Notes: generated from the letters alone by a model not told the origin. 64,000 nt of DNA from Microcebus murinus (GCF_040939455.1 NC_134116.1:68944400-69008399), one strand, 5' to 3'. Positions 11,661 through 26,460 are shown, numbered from the stretch's first letter. A program made the numbers and translations.

Positions 11661-13211
11661 TAATAGTTTTGTGAGTAAACTTTTTCCTTTTTTAAAAAAA
11701 TACATTAATAGGAGGAAAAAGGATAATCTGCTTGGTGAAGGAAGAAAAACAAAATGGAGAAACAAGAAGCAAGAGATGAATTACAGAACTGTTGAAATAA
11801 TCTAGGCAGAGATAGTTGACACCTGTATTTATTGTTGGTGGCAGTAGAAAGTAGCCATATGCATTGTTTTTGTTTTTAGTGGTATAAATTCTTTTCACGT
11901 AGAACTTGTGTTGGTTGAAAACTCTATAAATTTTTCCTAGAAATACAATGGTGCTTAAAATGAGACAATGCTGTGGTCTGAATCTTCTTCTACCTAATAC
12001 TGCTCTTAGCCAGACATCAAGGGATCTATCCCAAGAACTATGTATTTATATTTTGTCTTCATTCGTCCGTTCTTCCATCTCTAAAACATAGTATTTGATT
12101 TAATGCCTTTTGTCCCCAGAGAATTGGCCGCCATTCTATAGAAAGAAAGGATAACCTGATCCACTGACTAGAGATCAGCAGTTGTCCACTGCAGATGCTA
12201 TATATAACTGCTACTCAGTAGGATTGTTGTACAAATCCAGATTATTTTCATAGAGCTATACCTGTCTCATAGAAGGTCTCCAAGAGACAAGACATGCATC
12301 TGTTACAGGTCCAGGAAAACTGCAGCATGGCCTTCCATTTTCCTACATGTGCTGTATGTATATAAGCTCCCGTGACCAGTCTGTGAACAATGAGAAAATT
12401 ATGAAAGAATTAATCAAGATAGCAAATGGCACCTTCAATAGCTTATTGCATAGTGTTCAGACATCTCTTCCTAAATATTTTTATACATTCTCAATTGATC
12501 CTACCATCTGTTTTATTGCTCTCTTGGAAGATAAACATGATACAGTCCCAGTGGAGCCCTTTAACATACTTAAATGTGTTCATATTCCCATGTGTTCTGT
12601 ATAATAGTAATATTTATATACCGTATGGGTATTCTTGAATTTATCATTTTTAAAAGATTCAAAAATAGAATCCATTAGTGGTTATTTAAAGTGTTCGTTT
12701 TTCTTCGAAGAGTCTTTGCTTAAGTCGTGTGACTTCTTTGAACTTATTTTAAGATAATGAAATTAGCAGTCAGCTTTAAATTTCACCTGAATTCCTTAAT
12801 TTACATTTCATAAATATTTTGGAGATATTGTTAATATTAAGACAATATCTTTTTTCTTGGTGTTTTTAAATATCCATTTCAGAAGTTCATATAAGGGTAC
12901 TCTGAGACTTGGTTAGCTTTATTTAACTAAATAAGTCTATCCTATAATATACTTTAGGTGTCTCCTAAATTTTAAGATATTTTGCCAAGTTTTAAAAATT
13001 AAAACAAGATCCTGTTATTTGTGGCTTACCTTGTTATGCTTTTAAATATGTTAGAAATTATATAAGTTAAGATCTTCATGTAAACTCGACATATTTCTGG
13101 TTTTCCAAAAACAACCATTATCCTAAAACAAAACATCTTCTCTTAACATCCAAGCAAAAGCAGTTATAAGTATTTTTATTTGCTAATGAATAAGCTCACC
13201 CAAATCACATT
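11661..13211. other. ALG5 intron, nothing recognised
   Basis: AT-rich intronic DNA. The frames open at 12347-12638 have no codon pattern, splice sites or family resemblance that I can support. No RNA gene is visible. Confidence 0.4.
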
Positions 13212-13226
13212 AAAAATCATTCAAGG

Positions 13227-13504
13227 GGCCAGGCATGGTGGCTCACATCTATAATCCTAGCACTTCAGGAGGCCAAGGCAGGAGGATCACTGGAGGCCAG
13301 GAGTTTGAGACCAGCCTGTGCAACATAGCATGGCCCGTCTCTACAAAAAATTTAAAAATTAGCCAAATATGGTGACACACACCTGTAGTCCCAGCTACTC
13401 AGGAGGCAGAGGCAGGAGGATCAATTTGGCCCAGGAGTTGGAGGCTGCAATGATGATGCAACTGCACTCTAGCCTGGGCAACAGATTGAGACCCTGTCTT
13501 AAAA
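13227..13504 (+). mobile_element. AluJ-like element without linker
   Basis: Dimeric Alu starting ggccaggcatggtggctcac, with the plain junction 'ctacaaaaaatttaaaaatt' between arms, so it lacks the strepsirrhine linker. The target duplication aaaaatcattcaagg is perfect (13212-13226 and 13505-13519). Confidence 0.93.
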
Positions 13505-13939
13505 AAAAATCATTCAAGGAGAGTAGTTTATAGGTATTGTTTCTCTACCTTTAATTTTTATTTTTCTATCTTTCGATTTCTATTTGTTCCTTTCCTAAGA
13601 ATAAATGCTCTTTTGGAGGTTTAATCAGTCAACCAGTATTTATTGGAAGTATTTTATGTGGAATGCACTGAGCAAGCTGTTGTGAGATTCCCAAAGTATT
13701 TTAAGATGAGGTTTCTGCCCTACCTACTTAGAGAGGTAAGACATATTTACATCAAAACATAACTAATGATTCTAGGTGATAAATGAGAAGTGCTAGATCA
13801 TTTTTAAAAGTTTGTTTTACTTGCCTCATAGATAAGTATTTTATTCTTCCTTTCCTTCCTGCCCTATTTAATACACAAGTAAAATTGTGGTCAAGAGAGT
13901 AAGCTTTCAAGCTTTTTTCCTTTGTAAAAGAAAGACATT

Positions 13940-14150
13940 ATTGAGTTCCAGTTACCTTCTGTGCCAAATACGTGGCTATAGGCTTTAATATAATCTCATT
14001 TAATCCTAACAGTAACTTTGTGAGATAGGCATTAGATGAGGAAAGTGGGATTTAGAGGGTTGAAGTGACTTGATCAAGGTCACCTTGCTAATCAGTAATG
14101 GAGCCAGGATTCAAGTACAAGTCTGCTTGTTCTCCTATGTCAAGTTATCA
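13940..14150 (+). repeat. MIR SINE
   Basis: Follows MIR in order: 'ccttctgtgccaaatac', 'ataatctcatttaatcctaa', 'gataggcattagatgagga', 'gatcaaggtcaccttgctaa', 'gagccaggattcaag'. Confidence 0.85.
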
Positions 14151-15139
14151 CTCTGTTAAGTTGGGATTCTATTCGATGATGGTAGAAAAAGCCACGTGAA
14201 TGAAGAATGAAGCTGAAGATTATAATTTTAAAAAGGAAAAGCAAAAAGGAGGAAGAGACCTTTATTTTATAGTATGAGACATTAAATGTTCTACATAGAC
14301 TCTCAATAGGTTGCATATGTAAGGCAGCATTCCATGGGTCTACTACCCTAACTTTAGAACATTTTAAGAGATCCTATCTTTTATTAAATCTTAAATATGA
14401 AAGTCTTAAATACAATGATAATTATCTTCTTATGTTTTAAAGTTTGCAATGTTTAATGAATAATGGACTGGTATTTTCTGTTACTACTAGTGATAAAATT
14501 AATCACTAATAACAATAGTGAATCCTCAGATGGGATTAAAAAGTACTTAAGTTTAATATCCAAAGTATTAAAGAACTCAGTCTCTGAAATATATTTAATG
14601 AGATATCTGCTACACCTATTTAGAGAAACTGGGTTTCTGTTTCAAACTCCTTTCTAGTGTGTAACCTTTGTGATACTCTGCTGTGTGTCTTCCGTCAATA
14701 TTCTCATTAGGTATTGAACTTCAGGTTCAAAGCTTAGTGTTTTGTTTTGCTAATATGTTCTGGAAGCTAATCTTTTTTGAAACTGAAATATATGTGAGGC
14801 AAAGAGGCATAAAATATGTAGGTAAATGAGATATTCTTATTCATAGCAATCCCAAACTTGTTTCTCCTGGTGGGCTGAAGCTGTGGCCTTTCCTAGGTCT
14901 TTTGATTTTTCTTGTCTGACTCAGCCTCCAGGGAATCAGTAACTGCTTCTTCAATGCTTCTGCTCTGCTCTAAGCAGTAGATATTACTTTGTTGGTGATG
15001 TTCTTGGAACAATGGTGTTCATATGTAAGTTCTATCTAGTGAATTAAATATTAAAATGCAGTTATCTATAGCCAGGTGTTTTCAATGTCTTCTTTACAAA
15101 TAAATGGAAAAGTCATTTGTATTTTGTCTTTGTTTTCAG
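14151..15139. other. ALG5 intron up to the 152-nt exon
   Basis: No repeat or gene recognised. The end is pyrimidine-rich (tttgtctttgttttcag) and gives a strong acceptor at 15138-15139. Confidence 0.45.
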
Positions 15140-15291
15140 CGTTCTTACTTCCGTACTCTTCTCATGTATGGGTTCCACTTTCTGGTGTGGTTCCTTTGTG
15201 TCAAAGGAATCAGGGACACACAGTGTGGGTTCAAATTATTAACTCGAGAAGCAGCTTCCCGGACGTTTTCATCTCTGCACATTGAACGATG
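15140..15291 (+). CDS. ALG5: ALG5 coding exon with the QCGFK motif
   Basis: The exon is 152 nt, phase 0 at the start and split after TG of a Trp codon at the end (donor GTAGGT at 15292). It encodes RSYFRTLLMYGFHFLVWF, then LCVKGIRDTQCGFKLLTREA and ASRTFSSLHIER. The hydrophobic run at the start is membrane-apposed. The DTQCGFKL block is the conserved acceptor-side motif of Dol-P-sugar synthases in GT2. Relative to the human protein as I remember it, FKLLT replaces FKLFT and LHIER replaces LHVER, both mild changes. No stop or frameshift is present. Confidence 0.96.
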
Positions 15292-16084
15292 GTAGGTTTC
15301 TAACTGGAATGTATCTGGTCTGTCTTATTACCCAACAGTTATGGTAATGAGAAGCAGCCTTGTATTCTCCTAATGAACATGCAGATTTAAACAACATTGA
15401 CACCTACGTATATAAACTTAATCTGTGCCTTTATACTTTTCCAGATTGGATCTTATTTTGAAAATACACAAATCCAACATATGGTAAAAAGTTATGTATT
15501 CACCTTTATTATAGGCAGTATAAATTGAGAGGCCTGAAGACATTGTTTCCTCAGGCTTCTTTTTTCCTTTGAAGAAAAAGAAAAAGCTCGGAAATACCAA
15601 AGCAGAATAGGATACCCATTTCTTTCCTTCCTTTTATAGGAGATAAAATCTTTTCTCCTAAGACCTGTCTTTTGACCTCCACATCCCCTACCACCTTCTC
15701 AAAACCTAATCCTATTCATTTATTTTCTCTCTTGTGTATTCTCCACTGATCCCCACCCCACTTCTTCCAGCTCTAGCCCTGTCTTTCTCCTTTCACCAAC
15801 CTTTTCTTGAAAGAGTAAGAGTTATCTGTATTGACTAGCTTCATTTTCCCACTTAACCACTTTCTCTTCACCCCACCTTAATATGAGTGTTCTCCCATTC
15901 CTTCAATCTAAATATCTAGTTACCACCATGTCATTGAAGCCAGTGGTCATGTTAACTACTTGTCATACTTAACCCATTAGCAGCATTCAATACTTCTGAG
16001 TTCTCTTTTGGAATATACTGGGAATATTTCACTGTCATACAGAAGCACTATCATATAGAAGCTATTTAAATAGAAACCTGGCAG
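15292..16084. other. ALG5 intron, pyrimidine-rich, nothing recognised
   Basis: 15,640-15,900 is rich in C and T on the + strand. No gene or repeat family can be assigned, although distant L2 sequence is possible. Confidence 0.4.
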
Positions 16085-16680
16085 CAGCCCTGACATTCCC
16101 CACCTGCCCTGTGTATATCCAATCCATAACCAAGGCCTATAGATTTAAACTTTTATGTCCCTCTGTTTCTCTCCATCCCCACCTCCCCACCATCCAGGAC
16201 ACCATCCTTCCACAGACTGCCATGCTGCAGCCCACAGGGGTCTTTGCAAAACTTAGAAGTGATCTATCATGTGTGCATCTCTTCTGCTTAGAATCAATCC
16301 TTCAGTGGCTTCCAGTGGCCTATAAACATGCTGCATAGTCTGGCCCCGCGCATGTCTTCATGTATGGACTTTTCCCTTCTCCAACCCTCTACCCCTTGTC
16401 AACTTCTCCCTCTCAGATCCTCCCTAAGGCAGCTTGTCCTCGCTCTCCAAACTCGCTCACATGCCCCTAATTACATGCTTTTGCAGTACCACGTGCTTTA
16501 TTCATAGCACCTGTCATGTCTGTAGTTTTTTTCTTATTTGTGTAATTATTATGTTTCTCTGCTAAAGCATAAGCTCCATAACAGCAAGAGTCCCTTTTGA
16601 TTTTGCTTACTAGTATATCCACTATCTAATGGAGTACCTGGCACATAGTAAGTACCCAGTAAATACTGTTAAAAGAGCTA
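16085..16680 (+). repeat. L2 LINE 3' end
   Basis: Landmarks in order: 'aatcaatccttcagtggctt', 'tgctgcatagtctggcccc', 'cacctgtcatgtctgtag', 'agcataagctccataacagc', 'ggcacatagtaagtaccc', 'agtaaatactgtt'. This is the sense-strand 3' end of L2. Confidence 0.85.
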
Positions 16681-17230
16681 ATACTTAGTGTTAGTCATGG
16701 GTTCGTGTGAATCCTGTTCATGATGGGCATAATTATTCTAGTATATGACCATCTTTGAAGTCTCTGCTACTTTTTTTTTATTTGATTGCAAAGATCTGTT
16801 ATCTCCCTAGAAATATATGTCATGTAACACCAAAAATTACTTTAAAGGAACTATACTTTCAGAATTAAAATTATCATTGGAGTGTTTTTTAATCTTTTTT
16901 TTGCTAGATTAAAAAACTTTATATAGTGTAAATTTGGCCTTCAGATTCAGGTACATGCTTTTATTATGTTGAAGATTAATGTCAACTGATAGCGAATGGA
17001 CTCCAAAATCTAATTTAAGGAGCAACTTTAGAAGTAAAGCCCTATCTGCATTAAATATTTTTCAGTCGGCTGTTAGGTCCAGAACTAGGTTATTTGTAAT
17101 TTGAAAAGAAGGATTCAGAAATGGAAGACACTATTATTCATTGTCAAGGGCCTTTTTAGTTTCTTGAAATATAACAGCTTAGAGTTGATGAGCTAAAAAC
17201 CATAAAGTTTCTCCATCAGGGCTGTTCTAC

Positions 17231-17530
17231 AGCAGCATTGTTCAATAGAAATGTAATGTAAGACAGATGCAAGATATATATGTAATTGCAGGTTTTCCAT
17301 TAGCCACATTAAAAAAGTAAAAAGATGCAGATGAAATTTATTTTAATAATATCCTTTAACACAGTGTATACCCAAGATGTCCTATCAGAATGCAATCAGT
17401 ATGAAAAAACATTGAGATATTTTACCTTCTTTTCATTGCACTATGTCTTCAAACTTACAACACAGTTCAGACTAGCCACATTTCAAGTGTTCAGTAACCA
17501 CATGTGCCTAGTGGCTACTATATTAGGGCA
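17231..17530. mobile_element. Ancient non-autonomous DNA transposon
   Basis: The left end is 'cagcattgttcaatagaaat', the middle 'ttagccacattaaaaaagta' and 'cagactagccacatttcaag', and the right end 'gcctagtggctactat'. It shares the CCACATGTG/GTGGCTA end motif with the element at 3828-4003 but is longer. The exact family name was not fixed. Confidence 0.65.
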
Positions 17531-18128
17531 GTTTTTGTGGGGTTATTTTAAGTTAAATAACATTATTGGATTTTTTTTCTTTTTTAAATTTTATGTACAG
17601 GACTTTTACTTGTTTGTTTTGGACTTGATTGATATAGTATTGATCTAACTTAAAATTTTAACCTCTTACATTTTTATTTAGGGTCCAGTTATGTTTATTT
17701 GGTGCCTATAAAGGAGAGCCACCAAATGTACATGTATCAATTTGCTTAGCAGCATACTCATCACTACAGTAATACTTCATTGATAGTTTTTATTTAAACA
17801 TCTCTGTTCCTACACTTTAAATCAAGAAGAACTAAAGAACAATGTGTTTTTTCTTATACAACATAAGTTATAGACATCAACTTGTACATCTACTTCTTAT
17901 TTCCATATAAAATCACTTTTGACTGTTTTTTTTTAAGAATTCATTGAAATTTCCAGATCAAGTTTCTAGGTATTAGAAATCTATCAAAGAATATACCTCA
18001 AGTTCAGACTATTGGTATCTCTTTGGATTCAGAGCTACAGAGTTGTGAATGGGTATGTTAAATATGTATATTTAAATATTTAAAATTTTTAAGTAACATA
18101 ACTTTGGTGTTCAAATTCAGGTATATAC

Positions 18129-18447
18129 CCGATTGTTCCTCGGTATTCACAGGGTATTGATTCCAGGAGATACGATATACTACCTGCAGATACCAGAATC
18201 TGCTCAGATACTCAAATTCTTTATATATGATAAAATAGCATAGTCTTTGCATATAACCTATGCATCTCCTCCCATATATTTTAAATAATCTCTAGAATAC
18301 TTATAATACCTAACACAAAGTAAATGTTGCATAAATAGTTGTTATACTAAGTTTTATTTATACTATTTTATTGTTTAATTTTTAATATTTTTATTCAAGT
18401 TTGGTTGAATTTGCAGATATCGAACCTATGGATTCAGGGGGCTGATG
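18129..18447 (-). mobile_element. Tigger-type MITE, antisense copy
   Basis: Runs from 'cctcggtattcacagggtat' through 'catagtctttgcatataacc' and 'ttataatacctaacacaaag' to 'gattcagggggctgatg'. The same family occurs in the opposite orientation at 44703-45001, with the same internal blocks reversed. Confidence 0.75.
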
Positions 18448-19569
18448 TGTATATATCTTCATCCTCAGAGCTGTACCTCACCTAAATTCTTTCCATTTGT
18501 AGATGTTAAAATAGTCTTTGAAATGTTCTTTCTTCCACTGAATACTTTTTATTTCTAATCAGTGTTACACATGATTATAATGTATAGATAGTTCCATAGC
18601 CTTATAGCAAAAGAACAGTAGTCCCTTCTTCCATCTCCCCCTATCCCCAGTTCCTGCCCCCTAGCTGTAGCCACTTTCAACTTTTCTTTGCTATTTCTTT
18701 GTGGTATTTCCTTTTATATTCAAAATAATGAGTCTGAATAGCTATTTCTTAATTTTTCAGTTTTAGTATATTACTTTCCAAACTAGGAAATCATGGATAA
18801 GCATTTAGTTCTCCTAAAATCTAGTACATCCTCTGCACTTAAACTCCAAGTATGGTTTTAAAATAACTTTTGGTTAGGTCGGTATTGATTGTTACAGCTA
18901 TGTGAAGATAATCCACACTTAAGTGCAGTGTGATTACATTACCTTTCTTGCTTTTTGTTTTCCTAAAGATAATAGTCCGAAATTTTTTGTTTGCATTACT
19001 ATACTATGGATCTGTCACTTAACTTGTGTTCAAACTCTGTGAAGAGTACAGTTCTCTCTCTCTGTGTGTGTTCAAATACAGATTCTGCATCAGTTTCATC
19101 TCTTGGGAACCTCTGTCTGCTCTTATCTCTGTTTTGTCTCTGGCCTGCTACGCAGCATTGTCCTCTATCTCCTTTTCCTGGTTTGCACCCCTATTTTAGT
19201 AAAGCACATCCTCTATTAACTTCCTAAAACATGAGAAAGAAACTTTTGAGTCCTTACATGTGAAAAAAAATCTTTATTCTATCTTCACACTTGTTTTAAT
19301 AGTTAGGTGGAGAAAGAATTATAAGTTGGAAACCGTTTTTCCTCAGGATTCTGAAAACATTTCTCTATTGTCTTTGGCACGCAGTGTTTCTGGGGAAGAG
19401 TCCAATTCTGTAGAGAATCTGGATCTTGATTCTGTGCATGTTGTTTCCACCCCCTTTGGAAGCTTTTCCTCCACAATGTTTTGAAAGATCATGATCCTGG
19501 GCCTTAATGTAGTTCCTTTTCATGTATTTTGTTGAGTACTCAGTAGGTTCTTAAATCTGAAACTCCTGT
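18448..19569. other. ALG5 intron, nothing recognised
   Basis: Mixed intronic DNA with a short CT run near 19050. The open frames here (18991-19227, 19260-19484) have no recognisable product. Confidence 0.4.
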
Positions 19570-21416
<1,847 letters not shown>

Positions 21417-21660
21417 TTTTTTATTTATTTATTTTAATTGACAAATAATAATTGAACATATTTATTTGGTACATAGTGATGTTTCAATACATGTAATTGT
21501 AGTGATCAGATCAGAGTAATAGCATATCAATCATCTCAACATTTATCATTTCTTTGTGTTGGGAATATTCAATATCTTCCTCCTAGCTATTTGAAACTAT
21601 AGTATATAATACATTATTATTAACTATAGTCATCCTACAGTGGTATGGAACACCAGGAAG
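21417..21660 (-). mobile_element. Second L1 3' UTR fragment, antisense
   Basis: A new T-rich start (attttttatttatttatttt) is followed by 'aattgacaaataataattg', 'tgtagtgatcagatcagagt' and 'ttattaactatagtcatcct', a reversed L1 3' UTR. It repeats a part already present in the L1 to its left, so it is a separate insertion. Confidence 0.75.
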
Positions 21661-22620
21661 GAGGGAAAATCTTATATAGATATTCAGTGAGTCTTCCACC
21701 TGTAAATAATAGCACCTGTAAATAATAGCAGAAATCTTCCCAAGTCTTTAATCATTTCTTTGACAATCACCTCACTACTGGTCCTATAATTTTTTCGTTT
21801 TTGTGTTTGTTCTTTTAAGATTTTCTCAATTTTTATCATCCAGCCCTCCTTTTGAATTTTTATTTCTGCTATCAAAATTATAATTTCCTAGAACTCTTGT
21901 TTTTTAGTAATAATGTTTTAAAAATCTAGTCTTGTATCTTCCACTGTCTCTGTCTCATTTAAAGCTTTGTCATTTTCTTCATTCCCTACATTGATTCTCT
22001 TGCTTCTAGTATTTTGCATGTTCTCTTTTATCACCACCTTCTTTCCTCAGATGTCTTTAGTATGGCACTAAAACACTCATCAGACACTGTGTGCATGGGC
22101 AGAGCCTCTGACTGACTGGAAGATTTCATTATAGGTTAACCTAATGGAGCCGTGTGAGAAAGAGTCCCAACTACCACTTTCTTTTGGGCTGGTCGTTTTT
22201 ACTAAAGTGGGATCCTTCAATCTCCTGCCTAGGAGCCCTGATCCTGGTTGTCAGCATTCAGAGAACTAAAAGGGGGAAGGTACAAGGGGAAGGAAAATCT
22301 GATACAGATATTCAGTAAGTCCTCCTGTTTGCAGCCCCACCTGTGTTCCACCTGCAGACTCTATTTGAAGCCTCTGATTCTTGAGCCGCTAGGGGGCTCT
22401 GGCACCCTTCTCACACTGCTGTTGCCCACCTTCCCTAGTTAGCATATGTCCAACTACTTTACAATGTCCAATTTTCTTTTTACTATCAACTCTTCCTCCC
22501 CTCTCTGTTCTTGTCTGTTTATTCCATTATCGTTGCTTTAATTTTAGTAGGATTTCAGGAGGGAGCAGTGAGGTCCATGTCTATCTGCTGTGTCTAATAG
22601 TCTCAACATACTTTTTGTTC
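21661..22620. other. ALG5 intron with short internal repeats
   Basis: A 16-bp unit (cctgtaaataatagca) is repeated twice in tandem at about 21699-21730. The segment 'ggaaaatcttatatagatat' near 21665 recurs at about 22292 as 'ggaaaatctgatacagatat', with matching sequence continuing for about 34 bp. No gene is seen. Confidence 0.5.
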
Positions 22621-23927
22621 TTTAGGAATAAATCTGTTAGCCAGATAACACCTGTACCAGGAACTGAGTCAGAAAAGAAAACATGGTGGCTCTGCCTAAC
22701 TCACATTTGCGAAAACAAGTGAAGGCATCTTAGCCAGAGACTAGTTCTTCTACTTTTTCCCTCTAATAGCATAAGCCTCTGTCCAAAAGCACTTGGCATT
22801 TCACTTAAAATGTTTGCTTGGGTAACAGATTGGGCACTTACTTACAGTATGGTGATGTGAGGTTTGTTTTTTTTTTTTGTAATAAGTATCTTCATGTCTT
22901 TTGAAATGTTTAAGAGGCGAAAGATATAATTTTAAAAAACCCTTTTGATCTAGAGATTTTTTGCTAAATATAAAGTGATTTCAGTTAATAATTGCTTAAT
23001 TAATCCACTCCATTATTATTTTGTATTTTTGTCTTTGATAAGTCACTAGCTATGTACTGATATCCTTAGAAAACTATTTAATAATCTTCTTCAAGTTATT
23101 GAGTATCATTAGAACTAACTTAGCCCACTAGATAATATTTTGTTTTTGTGTTAAAAGAAAGAGAGTTAAGGTTTGATTACCAGGCTTAATATTGAAATTA
23201 ACTCTTTCTTTCCCGAGTATCACAAGTCTAGATAACAGAAGTAAACAGAAGTTTTATGTAGTGCTGTTAAAAACACAAAAGAACCCACTTTTGTAGATGT
23301 TTTTTATCATCTTAACTCTAAACGTTTTATTAGGATAAGAAAAAGCATTGTTTTAGAAATAGTTGTCATATTGAATTATCCAAATACTTGAAATTTAAAC
23401 TAAGTTACATAATGGATGGTGATAGTACTTTGGCAAAAAAAAAAAAACTCCCCAATTCAAGTTGTCTGAGATTAAGCATAATTGGGTTTGAGGCATTTTC
23501 TTGTCTGTGCTCTTAATAATTAATGTTTTACACCCTAGCCCTGGAAATTTGAACTGTGCTTCATGCACAGTTCATGCACAGAAAGTGGGGGCTTCATGAC
23601 TCAAGGACAAAAGCAAAACAGCACAGGATTTAAACAGTTAAAGGAGCATGAAGAAGATTTAATAGGTAGTGATGCTTTTCTTCCTGAACATAAGGCCAGT
23701 GAAAGCAGCAATTGGTTCAGAGAAGTTATGTAAGCAGAATCCAGAGAAGCTTCTGAGTCAGTATTCAAAGCCTTTAGGGAAAACAGGTTTGACCCAAACA
23801 AGGGGCTGACTGCAGAGGAGCTTTAGGAAAGACCCTTTCATGAGTAGAAGGAAGGAGGAACTGAGGATTTAGACTAGAAATGGTTTTAGCAGTGTGTGTT
23901 AGGACAAGTAATAAGCGATATATCTAA

Positions 23928-23992
<65 letters not shown>

Positions 23993-24615
23993 TTACACCC
24001 AAAGAGCATTTCAGACTAGTCTAAAGTACCTTTTCACTTTCAATAGTTGACAATACTGTGTTTCCCGGGACAGCACAGGGAAGAAAAAAGGGGAAGACAA
24101 GGCCCTAGGGACACTGTATTAGAAAGGAAACCTTGATCTTTTGGTGGTAGAAGAAAATAACCAAGGATATCTAAAGTGATTGAGAACATTCTCTCCTAGA
24201 GCTTCTCAGAGTTTTTTTTCATCAGCTCTCACAATCAGCTGAAATGCTGTCAGTTCTATACCTTGAGCTAGTTAAGGCTGGGATGGAAAACATCAATCTT
24301 GAAAATTTCCAGGATTAAATTTTCTCTTGGAGCCTATGAAGCCATTTTTTACCTCTGAGAGTTTCAGAGTTGTGGTAGAGATACAATATTTCTCATTTAA
24401 ATGTTATACAGTGACATACTAAATTACCTTAGTTGCCTTAGAGCTTCTGAACCACTGAGCTTTTAATTATTTGACCTCTGTGAATCTGATCTTCAGTTTT
24501 ACAGTACAAGCTTTACATCTGCTGTGTAAGCTTCTTTAAAATATGCCAAGGTAGAGATCTAATTATGCTCTATTTGTCTTTTTAAAAATAAGTATCAATG
24601 TATTTTCTGTTTCAG
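22621..24615. other. ALG5 intron before the 86-nt exon
   Basis: No gene recognised. It holds an 11-bp tandem repeat (ttcatgcacag, twice, near 23560-23580) and the GT microsatellite annotated separately. The acceptor 'tattttctgtttcag' ends at 24615. Confidence 0.45.
23930..23991 (+). repeat. (TG)n microsatellite, about 31 units
   Basis: About 62 bases of uninterrupted TG repeat. This length is usually polymorphic between individuals. It lies about 0.6 kb before an ALG5 exon. Confidence 0.98.
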
Positions 24616-24701
24616 GGCATTTGATGTAGAACTGCTTTATATAGCACAGTTCTTGAAAATTCCAATAGCAGAGATTGCTGTCAACTGGACTGAAATTGAA
24701 G
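24616..24701 (+). CDS. ALG5: ALG5 coding exon (86 nt)
   Basis: Completes the Trp codon left open by the previous exon and encodes (W)AFDVELLYIAQFLKIPIAEI, then AVNWTEIE. It ends after the first base of a Gly codon at the donor GTGCGT (24702). The W-x-FD-x-E block is a conserved C-terminal part of the GT2 catalytic domain in Dol-P-sugar synthases. FLKIP stands where I remember FFKIP in human, a mild change. The exon length of 86 nt is not a multiple of three, so skipping would break the frame. Confidence 0.95.
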
Positions 24702-24917
24702 GTGCGTATGTTTTATTTTTTGGCTGATCTTTAGTCAGACAAAGGGGGAGACATCAGTCAATTCAGTTGTCCACTAAAGTCAGCTGGCTTTAGTGTTCTC
24801 CCACTCCCTTCATCAAGGCCTTCTCTGCTGTCTTGACTCAAAGAGCCTGTTCCATGGAGAGAATTGCCTACTAAGCCCCTCCAGCAGGGTTGCTGCCTTC
24901 TGTGTTGTTTCTGTCGT

Positions 24918-24942
24918 CTTGGGGCCTTCAGAAGGCCCCAAG
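24918..24942. repeat. Perfect 12-bp inverted repeat, 1-base spacer
   Basis: cttggggccttc and gaaggccccaag are exact reverse complements around a single A. GC-rich, in the ALG5 intron 217 bp after the 86-nt exon. Confidence 0.9.
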
Positions 24943-26096
24943 GAACTTCAGTAAAACCTCCTGCAATAGACAAGGTCATGGTGATCTGAGGTTAGAAGCA
25001 AGGCTGATAGTCTTTTGAGATAAACTTTATTGTTTGCATCACTCTGTCAGTATACTTCTTGATCACTAAGTAGATACTGAGTACCTACAAACCACTATGC
25101 AAAGCTAAATAAGAAACAACAGTTGTTTTTCTCCCAAATGTTAAGTCAATTTGGAGCCATTTTTTGAAACTGTTACCTGTATCTGTACATACAGCAAAAA
25201 GCAAAGATCTCCAAACTATAATAATTTGAAATCTATCATATAAACCTTAATAATTCCTATTTGGAAAAGCTTGGGCAGCTCTGGTTGTATAGAATTTAAA
25301 ATATGTTTTAAAATAGTTTTAAATATAGTTTAAAACTATATTTAGTTTTCTAGTCTAGTTTTAAAATGTATTCTAGTTTGTTTACATTAGAATGCACCTA
25401 AATTAATTCATGGTGTAGGAACAGTTAACATAACCAACTAGAGACTTTTTCAAAGTCCACCTCCCCCCAGGTGAGCACAGCCCTCTCTTTGAAAGCCATT
25501 GTTGCAGTAAGCCTTTATTACTCCATAACTTCAGATTATATAAACTATATAATCTAGAATGCATTCAAACTTCTTGGTGTCTTGCTGAATCACACTGAGT
25601 TTACAGAAACTTAACTGTTCTCCACAGTAGCAGCCTAGAATCAGAGGATCAGGAAGCAGTTTAAAGGATTGTTCAGAGGTGTCATGATCACCTTTGTTGA
25701 TCTGGCTGTGTTGATCTATGCCCAACATAGACTCTATAGGATGATGAAATGGTGAAAAGCAAAAATTAGTTTCATGTTTATGTCACAGTTTCATGTTTAT
25801 GTCATGTGCACAGTTGTGTTATAATATGAATTGTAGGTATCTCAGTTTCTTCATTTGTAGAATAAAGAAAATAATGTCCCCTGAAAAAAATAAAAAGAAA
25901 AAAAAAAGCATGTGCTTTATCAAATGTGGGTTGTTAAAAAAGTAATGAAAATTGTCCCCTGATTAATTATACAGAATAAGGGTAATATTTACATTAGTGC
26001 TTTGGTGGTAATATTTTCAGAATAAAGCTGAAATTTAGATGAATGTAGAGCAGTGGAAAAGATCTTCTTTGAGGATAAAGTATAATTAAAATGGCA

Positions 26097-26460
26097 GTGA
26101 AATTTTTTTATTGATATATATTACATATTTGTGGAGTACATGTAAGTATTTGTTACATGCATAGAAGATATAATGATCAAGTCAGGGCATTTGGGGTATC
26201 CATCACCTTGAACATGTATCATTTCTGTGTTTGGAACATTTCAAGTCCTCTCCTAGCTACTTTGAAATAGACAACACATTGTTGCTAACTGTAGTCATGC
26301 TACTCTGCTATTGAACATTGGAACTTACAACTTCTGTCTAACTGTATGTACCCATTAGCCAACCTCTCTTCATTTTCCCCCTGACCACCCCACCCCCCGA
26401 CACATACCTTTCTCGGCTTCTGGTATCCATCATTCCACTTTCTACCTCTATGCGATCATC
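26097..26460 (-). mobile_element. L1 3' UTR fragment, antisense
   Basis: Starts 'tttttttattgatatatatt', then 'tataatgatcaagtcagggc', 'tatccatcaccttgaacatg', 'ctaactgtagtcatgctac' and 'ttctggtatccatcattcc', a reversed L1 3' end. It stops about 45 bp before the last ALG5 exon. Confidence 0.8.

Noticed and set aside
23930..23991. Regular repeat checked as a CRISPR-like array
   Set aside because: It is a plain TG microsatellite without spacers. No CRISPR array exists in this nuclear primate DNA.
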